From CAYSPG01 sp964432885 (GTDB lineage: Bacteria; Bacteroidota; Bacteroidia; AKYH767-A; OLB10), in assembly GCA_964432885.1 (NCBI GenBank), contig CAYSPG010000012.1, forward strand, positions 29,664-93,663: DNA of 64,000 nucleotides. Reading direction: 5' to 3'. Positions 9,078 through 19,600 of the stretch are shown piece by piece. Within the stretch, counting starts at the first letter, position 1, and the number at the start of each line of letters is the position of its first letter. The translations under genes and the position numbers were made by a program. The notes beneath the pieces were generated by a model, which saw nothing but the letters and a program-made list of their open reading frames with translations, was not told the origin of the DNA and did not search any database.

Positions 9078-10234
9078 TAGTTTTTTATAGGAGCTATTTT
9101 AGTTTTGGCAAATGCTGATTTAACCAATTCAACCAAAATCCAAACCCATGCAATAATGGATGGCAAAACTTTTAAGCGATACGGCTTAATAAATTCTTCG
9201 CGTACAAATCGCGGAAACAAATCGGTTGACGAAAGTGAAGTAAGAATAAAAGCAGCAATTAAAAACCACATTACATTTTTATTTTTATAGGACAAGGAAA
9301 AATAAATTGCCATACCGGAAATTGCAATAATAAAAGTTGGCGACTCGGCTTTGTGATTAAATATTACACACCATATTAAAAACAAAGCAAGATATGCAAG
9401 TTTTGTTTCGTAAACGGAATAAATATTTTTGTTTAACAGCGGCAGAAACAGCGAAAGCAATCCTAAAAAAAGAAAAACAGTATTGCTTAATTGAACTCCT
9501 GACATGGTTTGCATAAAAGTTTGAAATGAATAATTCAACTCATGCGATGCATCCGTCTTTAACAAATCATACCAACTTACATACTGAAAAAACAAACTGT
9601 CAATAGAAGTGAATAAAAGTGGCAGCAATAACAAAATCAAACACGAAACAAAAAAATATAATAATGGTTTCCAGAATTTTTTTGTGTAAAACAAAAATGA
9701 AATGCAAAACAACACCGGAAATACTTTTATAAACGTTGCAATTGCTAATATAGATGCTGCTTTAAAATAATTTTGATTTTCAAGCAAAACAAATGTCCAG
9801 ATTATTAAACCGGCAACCATAGGATTGCTTTGCGAATTTTGAATAGATGTGATTAACTCAATTAAAATAAAAAGAAAAACAAAAACTCTTCTTTCGTCAG
9901 TAATATTTAAATTTTTTATTCCTGAAAATAAAAGCAATGCATTAAGCAAATTCCACAATGGGTAGCCGATGCCATTGGGTAAAAAAGAAAATGGCGCCAT
10001 TAAAACAGCAAATGTGGGGCTGTACTTAAACAAATCGAAATGTTGTGCCGGATGAAGGTCGTATAAAATTATTCCATCTACTAAGTTTTTGAAAGAGGTT
10101 GTAAAAATTAAATAGTTATTAAAATGTTCGGGGCCTAACAAATAACGATGTACCGAAGCAATTAATGTTATAGCAACATAAACCCAAAATAAAAAATTAA
10201 GGTTTGAGAGTTTAGCAAAAATCTTTTGCATCAT
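9077..10234 (-). CDS. GT87-like membrane glycosyltransferase (DUF2029 type)
   Basis: A 385-residue integral membrane protein with about ten hydrophobic segments. The first loop after helix 1 contains NNYLIFTTSFKNLVDG, DLHPAQHFDLFKYSPTFAVLMAPF and then GYPLWNLLNALLL, the layout of polyprenyl-phosphate-dependent C-type glycosyltransferases of family GT87. Such enzymes add mannose or similar sugars outside the membrane. It overlaps the upstream GT2 gene by four bases (ATGA) and uvrC by one, which indicates translational coupling. With the GT2 enzyme it may act in glycolipid or surface glycan synthesis; the sugar and acceptor are unknown. Confidence 0.75.
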   Translation of the reverse strand: MMQKIFAKLSNLNFLFWVYVAITLIASVHRYLLGPEHFNNYLIFTTSFKNLVDGIILYDLHPAQHFDLFKYSPTFAVLMAPFSFLPNGIGYPLWNLLNALLLFSGIKNLNITDERRVFVFLFILIELITSIQNSQSNPMVAGLIIWTFVLLENQNYFKAASILAIATFIKVFPVLFCISFLFYTKKFWKPLLYFFVSCLILLLLPLLFTSIDSLFFQYVSWYDLLKTDASHELNYSFQTFMQTMSGVQLSNTVFLFLGLLSLFLPLLNKNIYSVYETKLAYLALFLIWCVIFNHKAESPTFIIAISGMAIYFSLSYKNKNVMWFLIAAFILTSLSSTDLFPRFVREEFIKPYRLKVLPSIIAWVWILVELVKSAFAKTKIAPIKN

Positions 10235-10992
10235 TTTTTATGCTGACGGTGTAGCTTTTGCAGTTTTAAATATTTTAAATACGTTTCGTATGCGGCAATG
10301 CGGCAAATGGTAAAGCCCGATATACCGTCTAAAAATCCGAGCAGGATAAAATAATTGCGGATAAACTTTGCCACCGTCTTTACAAAAATATGCAGTGCAC
10401 TGGTGTTTCTATTTTTTTTAAAAAGTTCGTTGGCTGCAATGGTCGAAAATTTATCGGCTTGCCGGTAATGCTCCTCAACAGTGTAATAGGTGTAATGCAA
10501 AATATCGCCCAATAAAAATTTTACGGTTGAGTTTTCATACATCATTATTTTATCGTGCGGATTTTGGCCGCCAAATTTTCCTTTGCTTTTGTTTATCAAT
10601 CGTATTTTTTTATCGGGATACCAGCCACTATAATAAATCCACTTACCGCAGTAATTGCTAAGGCGGTTCATTTCATAGGCATCAAAATCAAAATGTTGTT
10701 TTACTGCAAGAATAGATTTTTTTAGTTCATCCGAAAGAGCTTCATCTGCATCTAAGGATAATATGTATGTGTTTTGACAAAGACTAATAGCTAAATTTTT
10801 TTGTTCGATATGGCCAAGAAATTTTTGTTTGTTAAATTTTACACCATACTCATTGCATATCTTTTCGGTTGCATCGGTTGAAAGCGAATCAACCACAACA
10901 ATTTCATCGGCAATATCTTTTACACTTTCAAGACATCGCCTGATGTTTTTTTCTTCGTTAAAAGTAATTATGCAAACGGATAGTTTTTCCAT
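10231..10992 (-). CDS. Family 2 glycosyltransferase (LPS core glucosyltransferase-like)
   Basis: A 253-residue GT-A fold glycosyltransferase. It starts with the typical SVCIITFNEEKNIRRCLES, then EIVVVDSLSTDAT, and the metal-binding SLDADEALSDEL. The later GWYPDKKIRLINK and PHDKI resemble the WaaE/KdtX group that adds glucose or heptose to the LPS inner core. A short hydrophobic segment FILLGFLDGISGF near residue 220 may anchor it to the membrane. It is first in the operon GT2-GT87-uvrC. The subfamily call is by resemblance only. Confidence 0.86.
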   Translation of the reverse strand: MEKLSVCIITFNEEKNIRRCLESVKDIADEIVVVDSLSTDATEKICNEYGVKFNKQKFLGHIEQKNLAISLCQNTYILSLDADEALSDELKKSILAVKQHFDFDAYEMNRLSNYCGKWIYYSGWYPDKKIRLINKSKGKFGGQNPHDKIMMYENSTVKFLLGDILHYTYYTVEEHYRQADKFSTIAANELFKKNRNTSALHIFVKTVAKFIRNYFILLGFLDGISGFTICRIAAYETYLKYLKLQKLHRQHKK

Positions 10993-11048
10993 AAGTTATG
11001 GTGAGCAAAGTTATTGGTTGGCCCCCTAACCCCCAAAGATGGAATTAG

Positions 11049-11056
11049 TAATTTAG
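11049..11056 (+). promoter_or_regulatory. Putative -7 box of meaB
   Basis: TAATTTAG, close to TAnnTTTG, seven bases before the meaB ATG; a transcript from it would be nearly leaderless. Confidence 0.35.
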
Positions 11057-11062
11057 CACACG

Positions 11063-11941
11063 ATGAAAAACTTTGATTTGTCTGATACGCGAAATCTTGC
11101 CAAAGCCATTACCCTTGTTGAAAATGAGGAAAAGGGGTATGATACTTTTTTACAATCGCTAAAAATAAATTATTCGGTTCCGGTAATTGGATTTACCGGC
11201 CCGCCTGGTGCCGGCAAAAGCACCTTGATAAATGCATTGCTTCAGCAACTTTCGGTTACAAAAAAAATTGCAGTGTTGGCGGTTGACCCCACTTCGCCCT
11301 TTTCGCACGGCAGTTTGCTTGGTGACAGGGTGCGCATGAACGAGCATTTTAAAAATGCCAACGTATACATTCGCTCGCTTGCCACACGCGGTTCGCTGGG
11401 TGGCCTTTCGGCAAAAACAATTGAAATTACTGATGTATTGCGCTCGGCAAATTTTGATTACATCTTTGTTGAAACTGTTGGTGTGGGGCAAAGCGAAGTT
11501 GAAGTTGCTTATTTAGCCGATACCACAGTACTGATTTTAAATCCAAATGCTGGTGATGAGATTCAAACATTAAAATCGGGTATTTTGGAAATTGCCGATG
11601 TGTTTGTAATTAACAAAGCAGATAATACCAATGCCGATGTTTTAAAAAAGCAATTAACCGGCATGTTGCATTTGCGAGCCAATAAAGAGTGGAATCCACC
11701 GGTGGTAAAAACCATTGCAGTAAGTGGCAAGGGTGTGCCTGAGCTTATATTGCAAATTGAAAAACACATCAAACATCATAGCCAAGAAAAACGAATTGAT
11801 TTGTTTGTTGAAAAAGCGTATCGAATTGTTGAGCAAAACAGGATGAGGAATTTTAATAAAAAAGTATTTAAAATATCATTATCAAAAAAAATAAATCAAC
11901 CTGATTTTAATTTGCACAGATTTATTGCCGAAAACTATTAG
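11063..11941 (+). CDS. meaB: MeaB/ArgK-type GTPase, methylmalonyl-CoA mutase chaperone
   Basis: A P-loop GTPase of 292 residues that in its family protects and reloads the B12-dependent methylmalonyl-CoA mutase. The Walker A motif GPPGAGKS is at 46-53. The family signature VDPTSPFSHGSLLGDRVRM follows, with RSLATRGSLGGLS, the G3 region VETVGVGQSE and G4 NKAD. The protein is somewhat shorter than the usual 310-340 residues; the C-terminal dimerisation arm looks abbreviated. The mutase genes are not in the window, so the partner is inferred from the family. Confidence 0.93.
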   Translation: MKNFDLSDTRNLAKAITLVENEEKGYDTFLQSLKINYSVPVIGFTGPPGAGKSTLINALLQQLSVTKKIAVLAVDPTSPFSHGSLLGDRVRMNEHFKNANVYIRSLATRGSLGGLSAKTIEITDVLRSANFDYIFVETVGVGQSEVEVAYLADTTVLILNPNAGDEIQTLKSGILEIADVFVINKADNTNADVLKKQLTGMLHLRANKEWNPPVVKTIAVSGKGVPELILQIEKHIKHHSQEKRIDLFVEKAYRIVEQNRMRNFNKKVFKISLSKKINQPDFNLHRFIAENY

Positions 11942-11950
11942 TACAAACAC

Positions 11951-12451
11951 CTAACTATATTTCTTTTTTAAATTGCACCGATTCATGGCTTTTTCCGCCT
12001 GCAAAATAATGTCGTCAGAAAGGGTTATCGAAATTGACTTTTTGTAAAACGCAATGGCATCTTCAAACTTGCCCTGCAGTTCGTACATCATTCCAAACAA
12101 AAAATTGGCTTTATCTTTTTTTACACCCGCAATTTCAAGCGATTTATTAAGAACAGCCAGTGCCTCGGTAAACCGCTCCTGCTGCAAAAGCATTTCGGCA
12201 TAGGCCACGTACGAAGGCGCAAAATCAGGAGCAAGGCTTATGGCTTTTTTATAGTGCTTTTCGCCCGAAAGCAAATCATTAAAGTTTAGTGTAAAAATAT
12301 TGCCCATAACAAAATACGCTTTGCCAAACTCAGGATAAATGCCTGTAAGCTCCAATAAAATATCAAGCGCCTCGGAAACAAGACCCTGTGCCAGCTTTTC
12401 GTTGGCATTAAAAAGAATTTTTTCAGCTTCTGCTGTTGCAGATGAACTCAT
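11951..12451 (-). CDS. Small TPR-repeat protein
   Basis: A 166-residue soluble protein made of about four tetratricopeptide repeats (for example AKQGVSEALDILLELTG-type helices, YKKAISLAPDFAPSYVAYAEML, ALAVLNKSLEIAG, FEDAIAFYKKSISI). There is no signal peptide, so it is probably cytoplasmic. TPRs bind partner proteins; nothing shows which. It converges with meaB, with only nine bases between the two stops. Confidence 0.82.
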   Translation of the reverse strand: MSSSATAEAEKILFNANEKLAQGLVSEALDILLELTGIYPEFGKAYFVMGNIFTLNFNDLLSGEKHYKKAISLAPDFAPSYVAYAEMLLQQERFTEALAVLNKSLEIAGVKKDKANFLFGMMYELQGKFEDAIAFYKKSISITLSDDIILQAEKAMNRCNLKKKYS

Positions 12452-12549
12452 AAATGCGGGGCATTAATTGTGGTTATACGAAAGCAATGCCTATTGGTTA
12501 CACTTTTTAGCTAAGCTACATATTAACCACTTAAAAATGGTAAGAAACC

Positions 12550-12591
12550 AATAAAGTACCATAATTTCAATCTTAATCTGTGTACTTTATT
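12550..12591 (-). terminator. Hairpin downstream of murF
   Basis: Ten-base inverted repeat AATAAAGTAC / GTACTTTATT with a 22-base loop, in the 175-base gap after murF. T-rich sequence follows on both sides but there is no clean T-run on the minus strand. Confidence 0.35.
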
Positions 12592-12626
12592 TTTAATTTT
12601 AATCTGCCAATCTGTGGCAAAAAAGG

Positions 12627-13925
12627 CTACAATACCTCAAAAACCTTTTCCATTTTGCTACCACGCGAACCCTTTATAAGAATAGTTGAATTTTGGATAT
12701 TTAGGGTTTTTATATAATCAGCCGCTATTGAACTATCGGCAAAATGCATTGCCATGTTATTGGTATCGACCATAGCAAACCGTTTGCCTACAAGAAAAAC
12801 GTTTTTAAAATTCAAATTTAAAATTTGGCTGAGGACATTTTTGTGTTCGTCAATTTCATGCTGGCCCAGTTCAAGCATTTCGCCAAGTATCAAAATTTTA
12901 TTACCGCTATAGTTTTCATCCAGGTTTTTTATGGCAACACTCATGCTTGTTGGGTTTGCATTATATGCATCAATAATTATGGTATTTGATTTTTTTACAA
13001 CCACCTGTGAGCGCTGGTTAGTGGGCACATAGTTTTTTATTGAAATGTTTATTAAATCATCAGCAATGCCAAAGTATTTACCAATTGCAATGGCACCTAA
13101 TACGTTTTCAAAATTATAGCCTCCGGTTAATTGGGTGGCTGCATGGTTTTTTGATTCCCTATTTTGGTTAAAAAACCAGTTGATTGAGAGAAAAGGGTTT
13201 ACCTCTAAAACTTCTCCAGTAACTAAATTATTACCACTATCACCATAAAAAACAACGTTAGAATAATCCTTGCAAAAAGGAGCAAGAAATTTATTGGCAC
13301 TATTACAAAAAATTGTTCCTTTTTTATTTTTAAGAAAATGATACAACTCTGTTTTGCCTTTTATCACACCTTCAAAACCACCAAAGCCTTCGAGGTGTGC
13401 TTTGCCAACATTGGTAATTAATCCATGTGTGGGGTTTGCAATTTTGCATAACATATCTATTTCGCCCTGGTGATTGGCTCCCATTTCTATCACTGCTATA
13501 TTGTGATGCCTGCTTAATTTAAGTAATGTAAGCGGCACCCCAATGTGGTTATTTAAATTACCTTCGGTAAAAAGCACATTGTATTTTGTTTTTAATACGG
13601 CTGCTGTAAGTTCTTTGGTGGTGGTTTTACCATTGCTGCCTGTTAATGCAATTACAGGTATATGCATGGTGTTGCGGTGGTGTGTAGCCAACTTCTGAAG
13701 TGTGGTTAACACATCATTTACTTTTATCAATCGCGCATCGTTACCACCTAAATCTTCATCCACCACTGCAAAAGCGGCTCCCATCTGAAGCGCTTGCAGT
13801 GCAAATGTGTTTGCATTAAAACTGGGCCCTTTTAATGCAAAAAAAATTGAACCTTTATTTATTTTTCGAGAATCGGTGCAAACACCTGATGAGTTTAAAA
13901 ATGCCTGGTAAATTCTTTCAATCAT
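12627..13925 (-). CDS. murF: UDP-MurNAc-tripeptide--D-Ala-D-Ala ligase
   Basis: MurF, 432 residues, adds D-Ala-D-Ala to the UDP-MurNAc tripeptide in the last cytoplasmic step of peptidoglycan precursor synthesis. The N-terminal domain has the substrate-binding VCTDSRKINKGSIFFAL. The ATPase domain has ALTGSNGKTTTKEL (P-loop), TEGNLNNHIGVPLTLL and VIEMGANHQGEI. The C-terminal domain includes VIIDAYNANPTSM and ILGEMLELG. Length is normal. It lies 62 bases downstream of gldJ on the same strand; a murF-gldJ neighbourhood is common in Bacteroidota. A terminator stands between them. Confidence 0.96.
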   Translation of the reverse strand: MIERIYQAFLNSSGVCTDSRKINKGSIFFALKGPSFNANTFALQALQMGAAFAVVDEDLGGNDARLIKVNDVLTTLQKLATHHRNTMHIPVIALTGSNGKTTTKELTAAVLKTKYNVLFTEGNLNNHIGVPLTLLKLSRHHNIAVIEMGANHQGEIDMLCKIANPTHGLITNVGKAHLEGFGGFEGVIKGKTELYHFLKNKKGTIFCNSANKFLAPFCKDYSNVVFYGDSGNNLVTGEVLEVNPFLSINWFFNQNRESKNHAATQLTGGYNFENVLGAIAIGKYFGIADDLINISIKNYVPTNQRSQVVVKKSNTIIIDAYNANPTSMSVAIKNLDENYSGNKILILGEMLELGQHEIDEHKNVLSQILNLNFKNVFLVGKRFAMVDTNNMAMHFADSSIAADYIKTLNIQNSTILIKGSRGSKMEKVFEVL

Positions 13926-13934
13926 TGGTCAAAA

Positions 13935-13968
13935 ATAAAAAACCCTTCCGCTTTTGACAGAAGGGTTT
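13935..13968 (-). terminator. Rho-independent terminator of gldJ
   Basis: On the minus strand, stem AAACCCTTC / GAAGGGTTT is followed by a T-rich run (TTTATTTTT), 20 bases after the gldJ stop and just before murF. Confidence 0.72.
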
Positions 13969-13987
13969 GTATTAATACTAAATTTTA

Positions 13988-15436
13988 TTACCCTCTTCTT
14001 TTTTTCTTTCCAGAGAACCCGATGGGAGCTCCAACACGAATCATTGAGCAGCGAAATCCAATCCAGTCGGTTGACTGTGATTGGTCTAAAAATCTGCGCG
14101 CACCGGGCGACATCCAATACGCTCTGTCTTTCCACGAACCGCCTTTTACCACGTGTGCATTGTCATCAATCAAGGTAGTTCCGCTAAACTTATATTCTAT
14201 ATTATCAGGCTCATCACCGTCTTCGTTATTAATATAATCGGCTTTGGTGTAATTACGTCTGCCCTCGTTTTCTTTTTCATCCACTTCGCGCCATACCAAC
14301 CGGCCTAAACTGTCTTTTTCATTGTATTGACCTTCTTCGTCAAGCAATTGAGTTACAAAAACGTTTCCGCGATAAGGATTAAAATCATCCATATCCTCCA
14401 TAGAAAGCGGACGGTAAACATCTTTTACCCACTCAGACACATTACCAGCCATGTTAAACAAACCATAATCATTAGGTACATAAGAAATTACTTCGTTAGG
14501 AATATCGGCCTGGTCATTTAACGCACCGGCTGTACCCATGTTATCACCGCGTCCGCGTTTAAAGTTTGCAAGCATTTCTCCTTTGTATTTTTCTTCAGAG
14601 TTACGCACAACGTGTCCATTCCATGGATAAATTTTTCTGTCAGTTACTCGCTCATATACGGTGTTTCCAACCTGGGCAAGTGCAGCATACTCCCACTGTG
14701 CCTCGGTAGGCAATTCATACCGGGGAAGTAAAATGCCATCTTCCATTTTAACATTACGCACATCGCGGTTTGGATTTAAATCGCGCAGCTTGCTTTTAAC
14801 CAAACCTTCGTACTGGCCTGCAAGGTATGCATCGGTATTAAAGTTATCCTCGTTTACCTGTGCGGGATTAACACGTAAAATACCTTCGCGTATTAATATC
14901 TGCTCGTTTACGCGGTCGGTACGCCATGCTGCAAAATCGTTTGCCTGAAGCCAGTTAACACCCACAACAGGATAGTACTGGTAAGCAGGATGACGCAGAT
15001 ACAACTCAACCATTGGCTCATTGTAACCAAGTTTACTTCTCCAAACAAGCGTATCAGGAAGTGCTTTTTTATAAACCTCAGGATAGTCTGTTCCAAAAAC
15101 ACGGTCAAGCCAATATAAATATTCAAGATAATGAACGTTGGCTATTTCAGTTTCGTCCATATAAAATGACGATACAGTAACCCTGCGGGGAATGTTATCC
15201 CAGTTATAGTTTATTTCCTGCTCATTGCGGCCCATGGAAAAGGTTCCCCCCTCAACAAGAATTAAACCGGGACCGGTTTCTTGCTCGGTGTAAGGAGTTA
15301 CTTCAAAGCCTCCGTTTTTTTCTTCGTTGTATTTCCATCCTGTAACCGATGAAGATTCTTTTTTGTTACATGATGCCAGCACAAGCATTCCGGTGGTAAA
15401 GAGTGCTGTGTACTTAGTGATTGTTCTGATGTTCAT
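13988..15436 (-). CDS. gldJ: Gliding motility / T9SS lipoprotein GldJ
   Basis: A 482-residue lipoprotein: signal peptide with lipobox VLASC, lipidated Cys23. The mature part is one formylglycine-generating-enzyme (SUMF1-like) domain, beginning GPGLILVEGGTFSMG and ending VVKGGSWKDRAYW...GFRCSM. Within it are SFYMDETEIANVHYLEYLYWL and LPDTLVWRSKLGYNEPMVE, which match my memory of GldJ rather than its paralogue GldK. The enzymatic residues are not expected to be used; GldJ is structural and, with GldK/GldN, is needed for T9SS assembly at the outer membrane. It sits next to porP/sprF and opposite porU-porV. GldK remains the alternative call. Confidence 0.84.
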   Translation of the reverse strand: MNIRTITKYTALFTTGMLVLASCNKKESSSVTGWKYNEEKNGGFEVTPYTEQETGPGLILVEGGTFSMGRNEQEINYNWDNIPRRVTVSSFYMDETEIANVHYLEYLYWLDRVFGTDYPEVYKKALPDTLVWRSKLGYNEPMVELYLRHPAYQYYPVVGVNWLQANDFAAWRTDRVNEQILIREGILRVNPAQVNEDNFNTDAYLAGQYEGLVKSKLRDLNPNRDVRNVKMEDGILLPRYELPTEAQWEYAALAQVGNTVYERVTDRKIYPWNGHVVRNSEEKYKGEMLANFKRGRGDNMGTAGALNDQADIPNEVISYVPNDYGLFNMAGNVSEWVKDVYRPLSMEDMDDFNPYRGNVFVTQLLDEEGQYNEKDSLGRLVWREVDEKENEGRRNYTKADYINNEDGDEPDNIEYKFSGTTLIDDNAHVVKGGSWKDRAYWMSPGARRFLDQSQSTDWIGFRCSMIRVGAPIGFSGKKKRRG

Positions 15437-15491
15437 GTTCAGAGTTTTATACAGATTTTATAGTTGTATCAATTTTTAATTTAACCTATAA

Positions 15492-16493
15492 CTAAAATGT
15501 TGGGCAACTTATTGCTTTAAACCTCTTTTTTTTCGGACGGCATTCAAACTGCATTCCAAATGATATTTCGTGCGAACCTGCCGTTACGTTATTGCTCAAT
15601 CGTGAAATGGTAACATCGTAAGAGTAGCCAAATTTAAATAATTCTTTTTGAATACCGATAAGAGCAATAAACGAGTCACCTGTGATAATTGACTTGCCGT
15701 TGAAATAACCGCGATACCACAAACCACCAACCAACGGTGTTTTTATTACATAAATTCCAAAGTTAAGCTGGTTAAACGCTTGCTGCTGCTGGTACAAGAT
15801 GTTAGGCGAAATAAAAGTTCCTTCTAATCTTCCTTTATATGTTGATGAGCCTTTTGTTGGAATAAGTGCACCAACATGGGCTGTATATTTTCTTGGAAGC
15901 GGGCTTGATCCTTGCACAATAAAAGCCTGGTCGGGCTCTGTTAAGTGATGCACCGCAAAACCACCATAAATTTTTGAACTGTATGCAAGTATGCCTGCTG
16001 AAAAATCGGCAAACGAATGTTTTTCGTTGGGTCTTATTTCCTGGGTTGGATAAATGTATCCAAAGCGAGGGTCAATTTCATCTCCAAAGGTTAGTTTCTC
16101 CCAGTCAACTTTTTCTTGTACATAATTTGCCTGCAAGCCAGCACGAATGGTAAAGTTACGGCTAAGGTTTAGTGCATAAGCATACATGGCGCCAATGTCG
16201 GTTTTGGTAAGTGTTCCTTCACCGGCTTTATCGTTCATTAAAATTAATCCTAATCCGCCTGATATAGATTCAACATGCTGGTCGTAAGATGCGCTGTAGG
16301 TTATAAATGTTTTGTTAAGTGCAGGCCATTGGTTACGATAATTCATGGCAATGCGTGGGCAACGAACTGAGCCCGCAAAAGCAGGATTCAGATAAAGCGG
16401 GTTGGCATAGAACTGCGAAAATGCAGGGTCTTGTGCAAATGCAAAAACCGATTCTATACAAATAGCTGCTGTTAAAAGTAATCTTTTTACCAT
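15492..16493 (-). CDS. PorP/SprF-family T9SS outer-membrane protein
   Basis: A 333-residue outer-membrane beta-barrel of the PorP/SprF family, the proteins that work with T9SS and its cargo at the cell surface. The signal peptide ends VFAFAQ and is followed by DPAFSQFYANPLYLNPAFAG, the family hallmark. The open frame starts 47 codons earlier, but the ATG at 16493 places the signal peptide correctly. It lies 55 bases upstream of gldJ in the same direction and is divergent from porU with a ~200-base intergenic space. PorP proper is a core component, while SprF-like paralogues serve single cargos; the gldJ context favours a core role, but I cannot separate the two from sequence. Confidence 0.86.
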   Translation of the reverse strand: MVKRLLLTAAICIESVFAFAQDPAFSQFYANPLYLNPAFAGSVRCPRIAMNYRNQWPALNKTFITYSASYDQHVESISGGLGLILMNDKAGEGTLTKTDIGAMYAYALNLSRNFTIRAGLQANYVQEKVDWEKLTFGDEIDPRFGYIYPTQEIRPNEKHSFADFSAGILAYSSKIYGGFAVHHLTEPDQAFIVQGSSPLPRKYTAHVGALIPTKGSSTYKGRLEGTFISPNILYQQQQAFNQLNFGIYVIKTPLVGGLWYRGYFNGKSIITGDSFIALIGIQKELFKFGYSYDVTISRLSNNVTAGSHEISFGMQFECRPKKKRFKAISCPTF

Positions 16494-16672
16494 AGTTTCC
16501 TGACCGTAAGTCTTTATCCTTATACGTAAGCTGATTAATAAGTTACGTGCAAAACAAACAAAAATTGTGGTTGTTAAATATCTCTGACAAAGATATTGGA
16601 ATAAATATTTAATATCAAACAAAATAAAATTCAATATTACAAGTTATATACACTGTTATTTGCACTAAAAAC

Positions 16673-16680
16673 TAAATTTG
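16673..16680 (+). promoter_or_regulatory. -7 promoter box of porU
   Basis: TAAATTTG, a perfect match to the Bacteroidota TAnnTTTG box, 17 bases before the porU ATG. The expected start of transcription would give a very short leader. Confidence 0.55.
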
Positions 16681-16697
16681 ACCTTTTATTTTTAATC

Positions 16698-19600
16698 ATG
16701 AAAAAAATAATTTCCTACTTAGCAATCCTGTTTTTTACCTCTGTAACATGCTTGGCTCAACAAAACCGTAATGCAATTACATCCATTAACTGGACGGAAC
16801 CAATAACTGTTTTTAACAATCAAAAACTACATTTCACAGGTTCTTTTTACAAAAGTAACGATGGATTGCCCTGGTTTTCGTCAAGCATAGATATTCCTGA
16901 TGACGGATTTAATTACTCTGTAAAAATCACAAACCCTGGTTTTTCACCATTATCTGAGTCTAATCTTATAAGCGATAATTCTTACCTTGAACCCTACATT
17001 AAAGTAACCTCTCAAATTTCATATCATAAAAAACAGGCTTCCCTATATTATGAATTTGTGCCGCTTATAAAAAACACAACAACAGGCCTTATTGAAAAGC
17101 TTGTTTCATATAAAATAGAATTGGTAAAGGAAAATGATAGGCGCAAAGCTAATGCAGCAAGGGTTTATGCTACTTCCTCTGTTTTATCAGCAGGCGATTG
17201 GTATAAGATTGGTGTTACCACTGAGGGCTTATATAAAATGACCTATGCCTTTTTAAAGTTTTATTTAAAAATGGATATTGATAACAGTTCGCCTGCCGAT
17301 TTTAGATTATTTGGTAACGGTGGAGGAATGGTTCCGCAACTTAATTCGATTAGCAGAATTGATGATTTGGCAGAAAATGCAATTTATGTGTATGATGGAG
17401 GAGTTCTAGGAAAATTTGATTCGCCTGACTATGTTTTATTTTATGGCCAATCGCCAACCAAGTGGGCCTTTAATGCTAACAGCTTAAAATATAAACATAC
17501 AAACCACTTGTATTGCGACACTACGTTTTACTTTGCTACCGTTAGCCCCGTTGGAAGCGGTTTACCAAAACGAATAGCACAAAAAGCTTCTCTCTCCCAA
17601 TCACCCACTTTTAATGTTAATACATTTGATGATTACCGGTTTCATGAACTTGATTTAAGAAACTTTGTAAAATCAGGTCGCGAGTTTTATGGCGAGTCGT
17701 TTGATATAACTCCAACTCAAACTTTTTCTTTTTCGTTTCCTAATATTACAACCGACTCTGTTTATATTGTTTCTGCATTTGCTTCGCACTCGCCTGGTGT
17801 TACCAGCAACCTTAACGTTACTGCAAACGGACAAGCCTTGTATTCCGAATCCTTTTACACAGGCCCTGCCTACAATGATGATTTTGCTGTTGAAAAAATT
17901 AAATCGCTGGCTATTTATCCGTCATCAAGCAACATAGATATTTCTTACTCATTTAATGCTGCTTCAACCGTTTCGTCAGGCTTTTTAAACTATATTGAAA
18001 TTAATGCAAGAAGAAATTTAATCTGGAATCAAAGTCAGGGAAGTGACCAATTCTTTTTTCGCGATTCAAAGTCTATTGGTTCAGGCAACATTGTTCAGTT
18101 TAATTTGTCTTCTCCCCCATCCAATCTTAAAATATGGAATATTACTGACCCAACAAATGTTTATGAACAACTTAACAATGGACAAAGCGGAGTTTTTGTT
18201 GCCAATGCCGATAGCTTAAATCAATACGTTGCATTTAGCGGAAGCAATTATTTTACACCTTCCATATCAGGAAAAATCAGCAATCAAAATTTACATGCGC
18301 TATCACAGGTTGATATGCTCATTATTACGCATCCATTATTTGAAACGCAAGCAAACAGGCTTGCTGATTTTCATCGCTCACACGACAATCTTTCTGTTCA
18401 TGTTGTAAATGCACCTTTAATCTATAATGAGTATTCGTCAGGTGCTGTTGATGTAAGCGGGATAAGAGATTTTGTAAAAATGTTTTATGATCGGGCGCAA
18501 TCACCTCAGCAATTGCCCAAATATCTTTTGATGTTTGGCGATGGATCGTACGATAATAAATTTCGCAGGTCAAACAATACCAATTTTTTACCTGTATATG
18601 AATCGGCCAATTCGGTTTCATGGATTCAATCGTATGTTACTGATGACTTTTATGCATTGATGGATGATAACGAAGGCAACTGCGAAAACAGTGAAAAAAT
18701 TGACATTGGAGTTGGCAGGTTGGTAGTGCAAAATAACCAGGAAGCCAAAACTGTTGTTGACAAAATCATCTCTTATTCATTGCCCACCTCATCAACCGGC
18801 ACGCTTTGTTCGGCTGATAATTCGAGCCTGGGCGACTGGCGAAATGTGCTTTGCTTTATTGCCGATGACGAAGACAATAATTTACATCTTAATCAATCAG
18901 ACAGATTAGCTGACTATATGTTTAATGCAAACCGCAGTTATAATATTGATAAAATTTACATTGATGCTTTTAAACAGGTGGTTACCCCTGCAGGTCAAAC
19001 CTATCCTGATGTAAACGATGCAATAAGCAAACGAATTGCCAAAGGAGCGTTACTTGTAAACTATGTGGGCCATGGCGGAGAGGTTGGCTGGGCGCAAGAA
19101 GGAATTCTTTATAATGATATGATTAACTCATGGACAAACATTAACCGATTGCCTGTATTTATTACAGCAACATGTGAATTCAGCCGTTGGGACGACCCGG
19201 TACGAACTTCATCGGGTGAAAAAATATTGCTTAACCCTAATGGTGGCGGAATTGCACTTTACTCTACCACGCGGCTTGTTTATGCTTCGCAAAACGAACT
19301 TGTAGATTGCGTACTTGTACGCAACATGTTTAATCCTGACAATGCTGCCCTTCGGCTTGGCGATTTGTACGTAATTACCAAAACAAGTCCGTGGAATCTT
19401 AATCAAAACACACGCAACTTTAGCCTGCTTGGCGACCCTGCTGTAAAAATAAATTATCCCAATCACAAAATTGAAACAACCACTATTAACTCTCACCCTG
19501 TTATTCCTCTGGCTGATACCTTAAGCGCATTAAGCAAGGTTACCATTTCAGGAATTGTAAAAGACAATAACGGGCAAAAACTTACTTCGTTTAACGGATA

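Noticed and set aside
13988..15436. Calling the SUMF1-like lipoprotein GldK or an active formylglycine-generating enzyme
   Set aside because: Segments such as LPDTLVWRSKLGYNE and the start of the domain fit GldJ better, and the T9SS context argues against an enzyme; GldK stays a weaker alternative.
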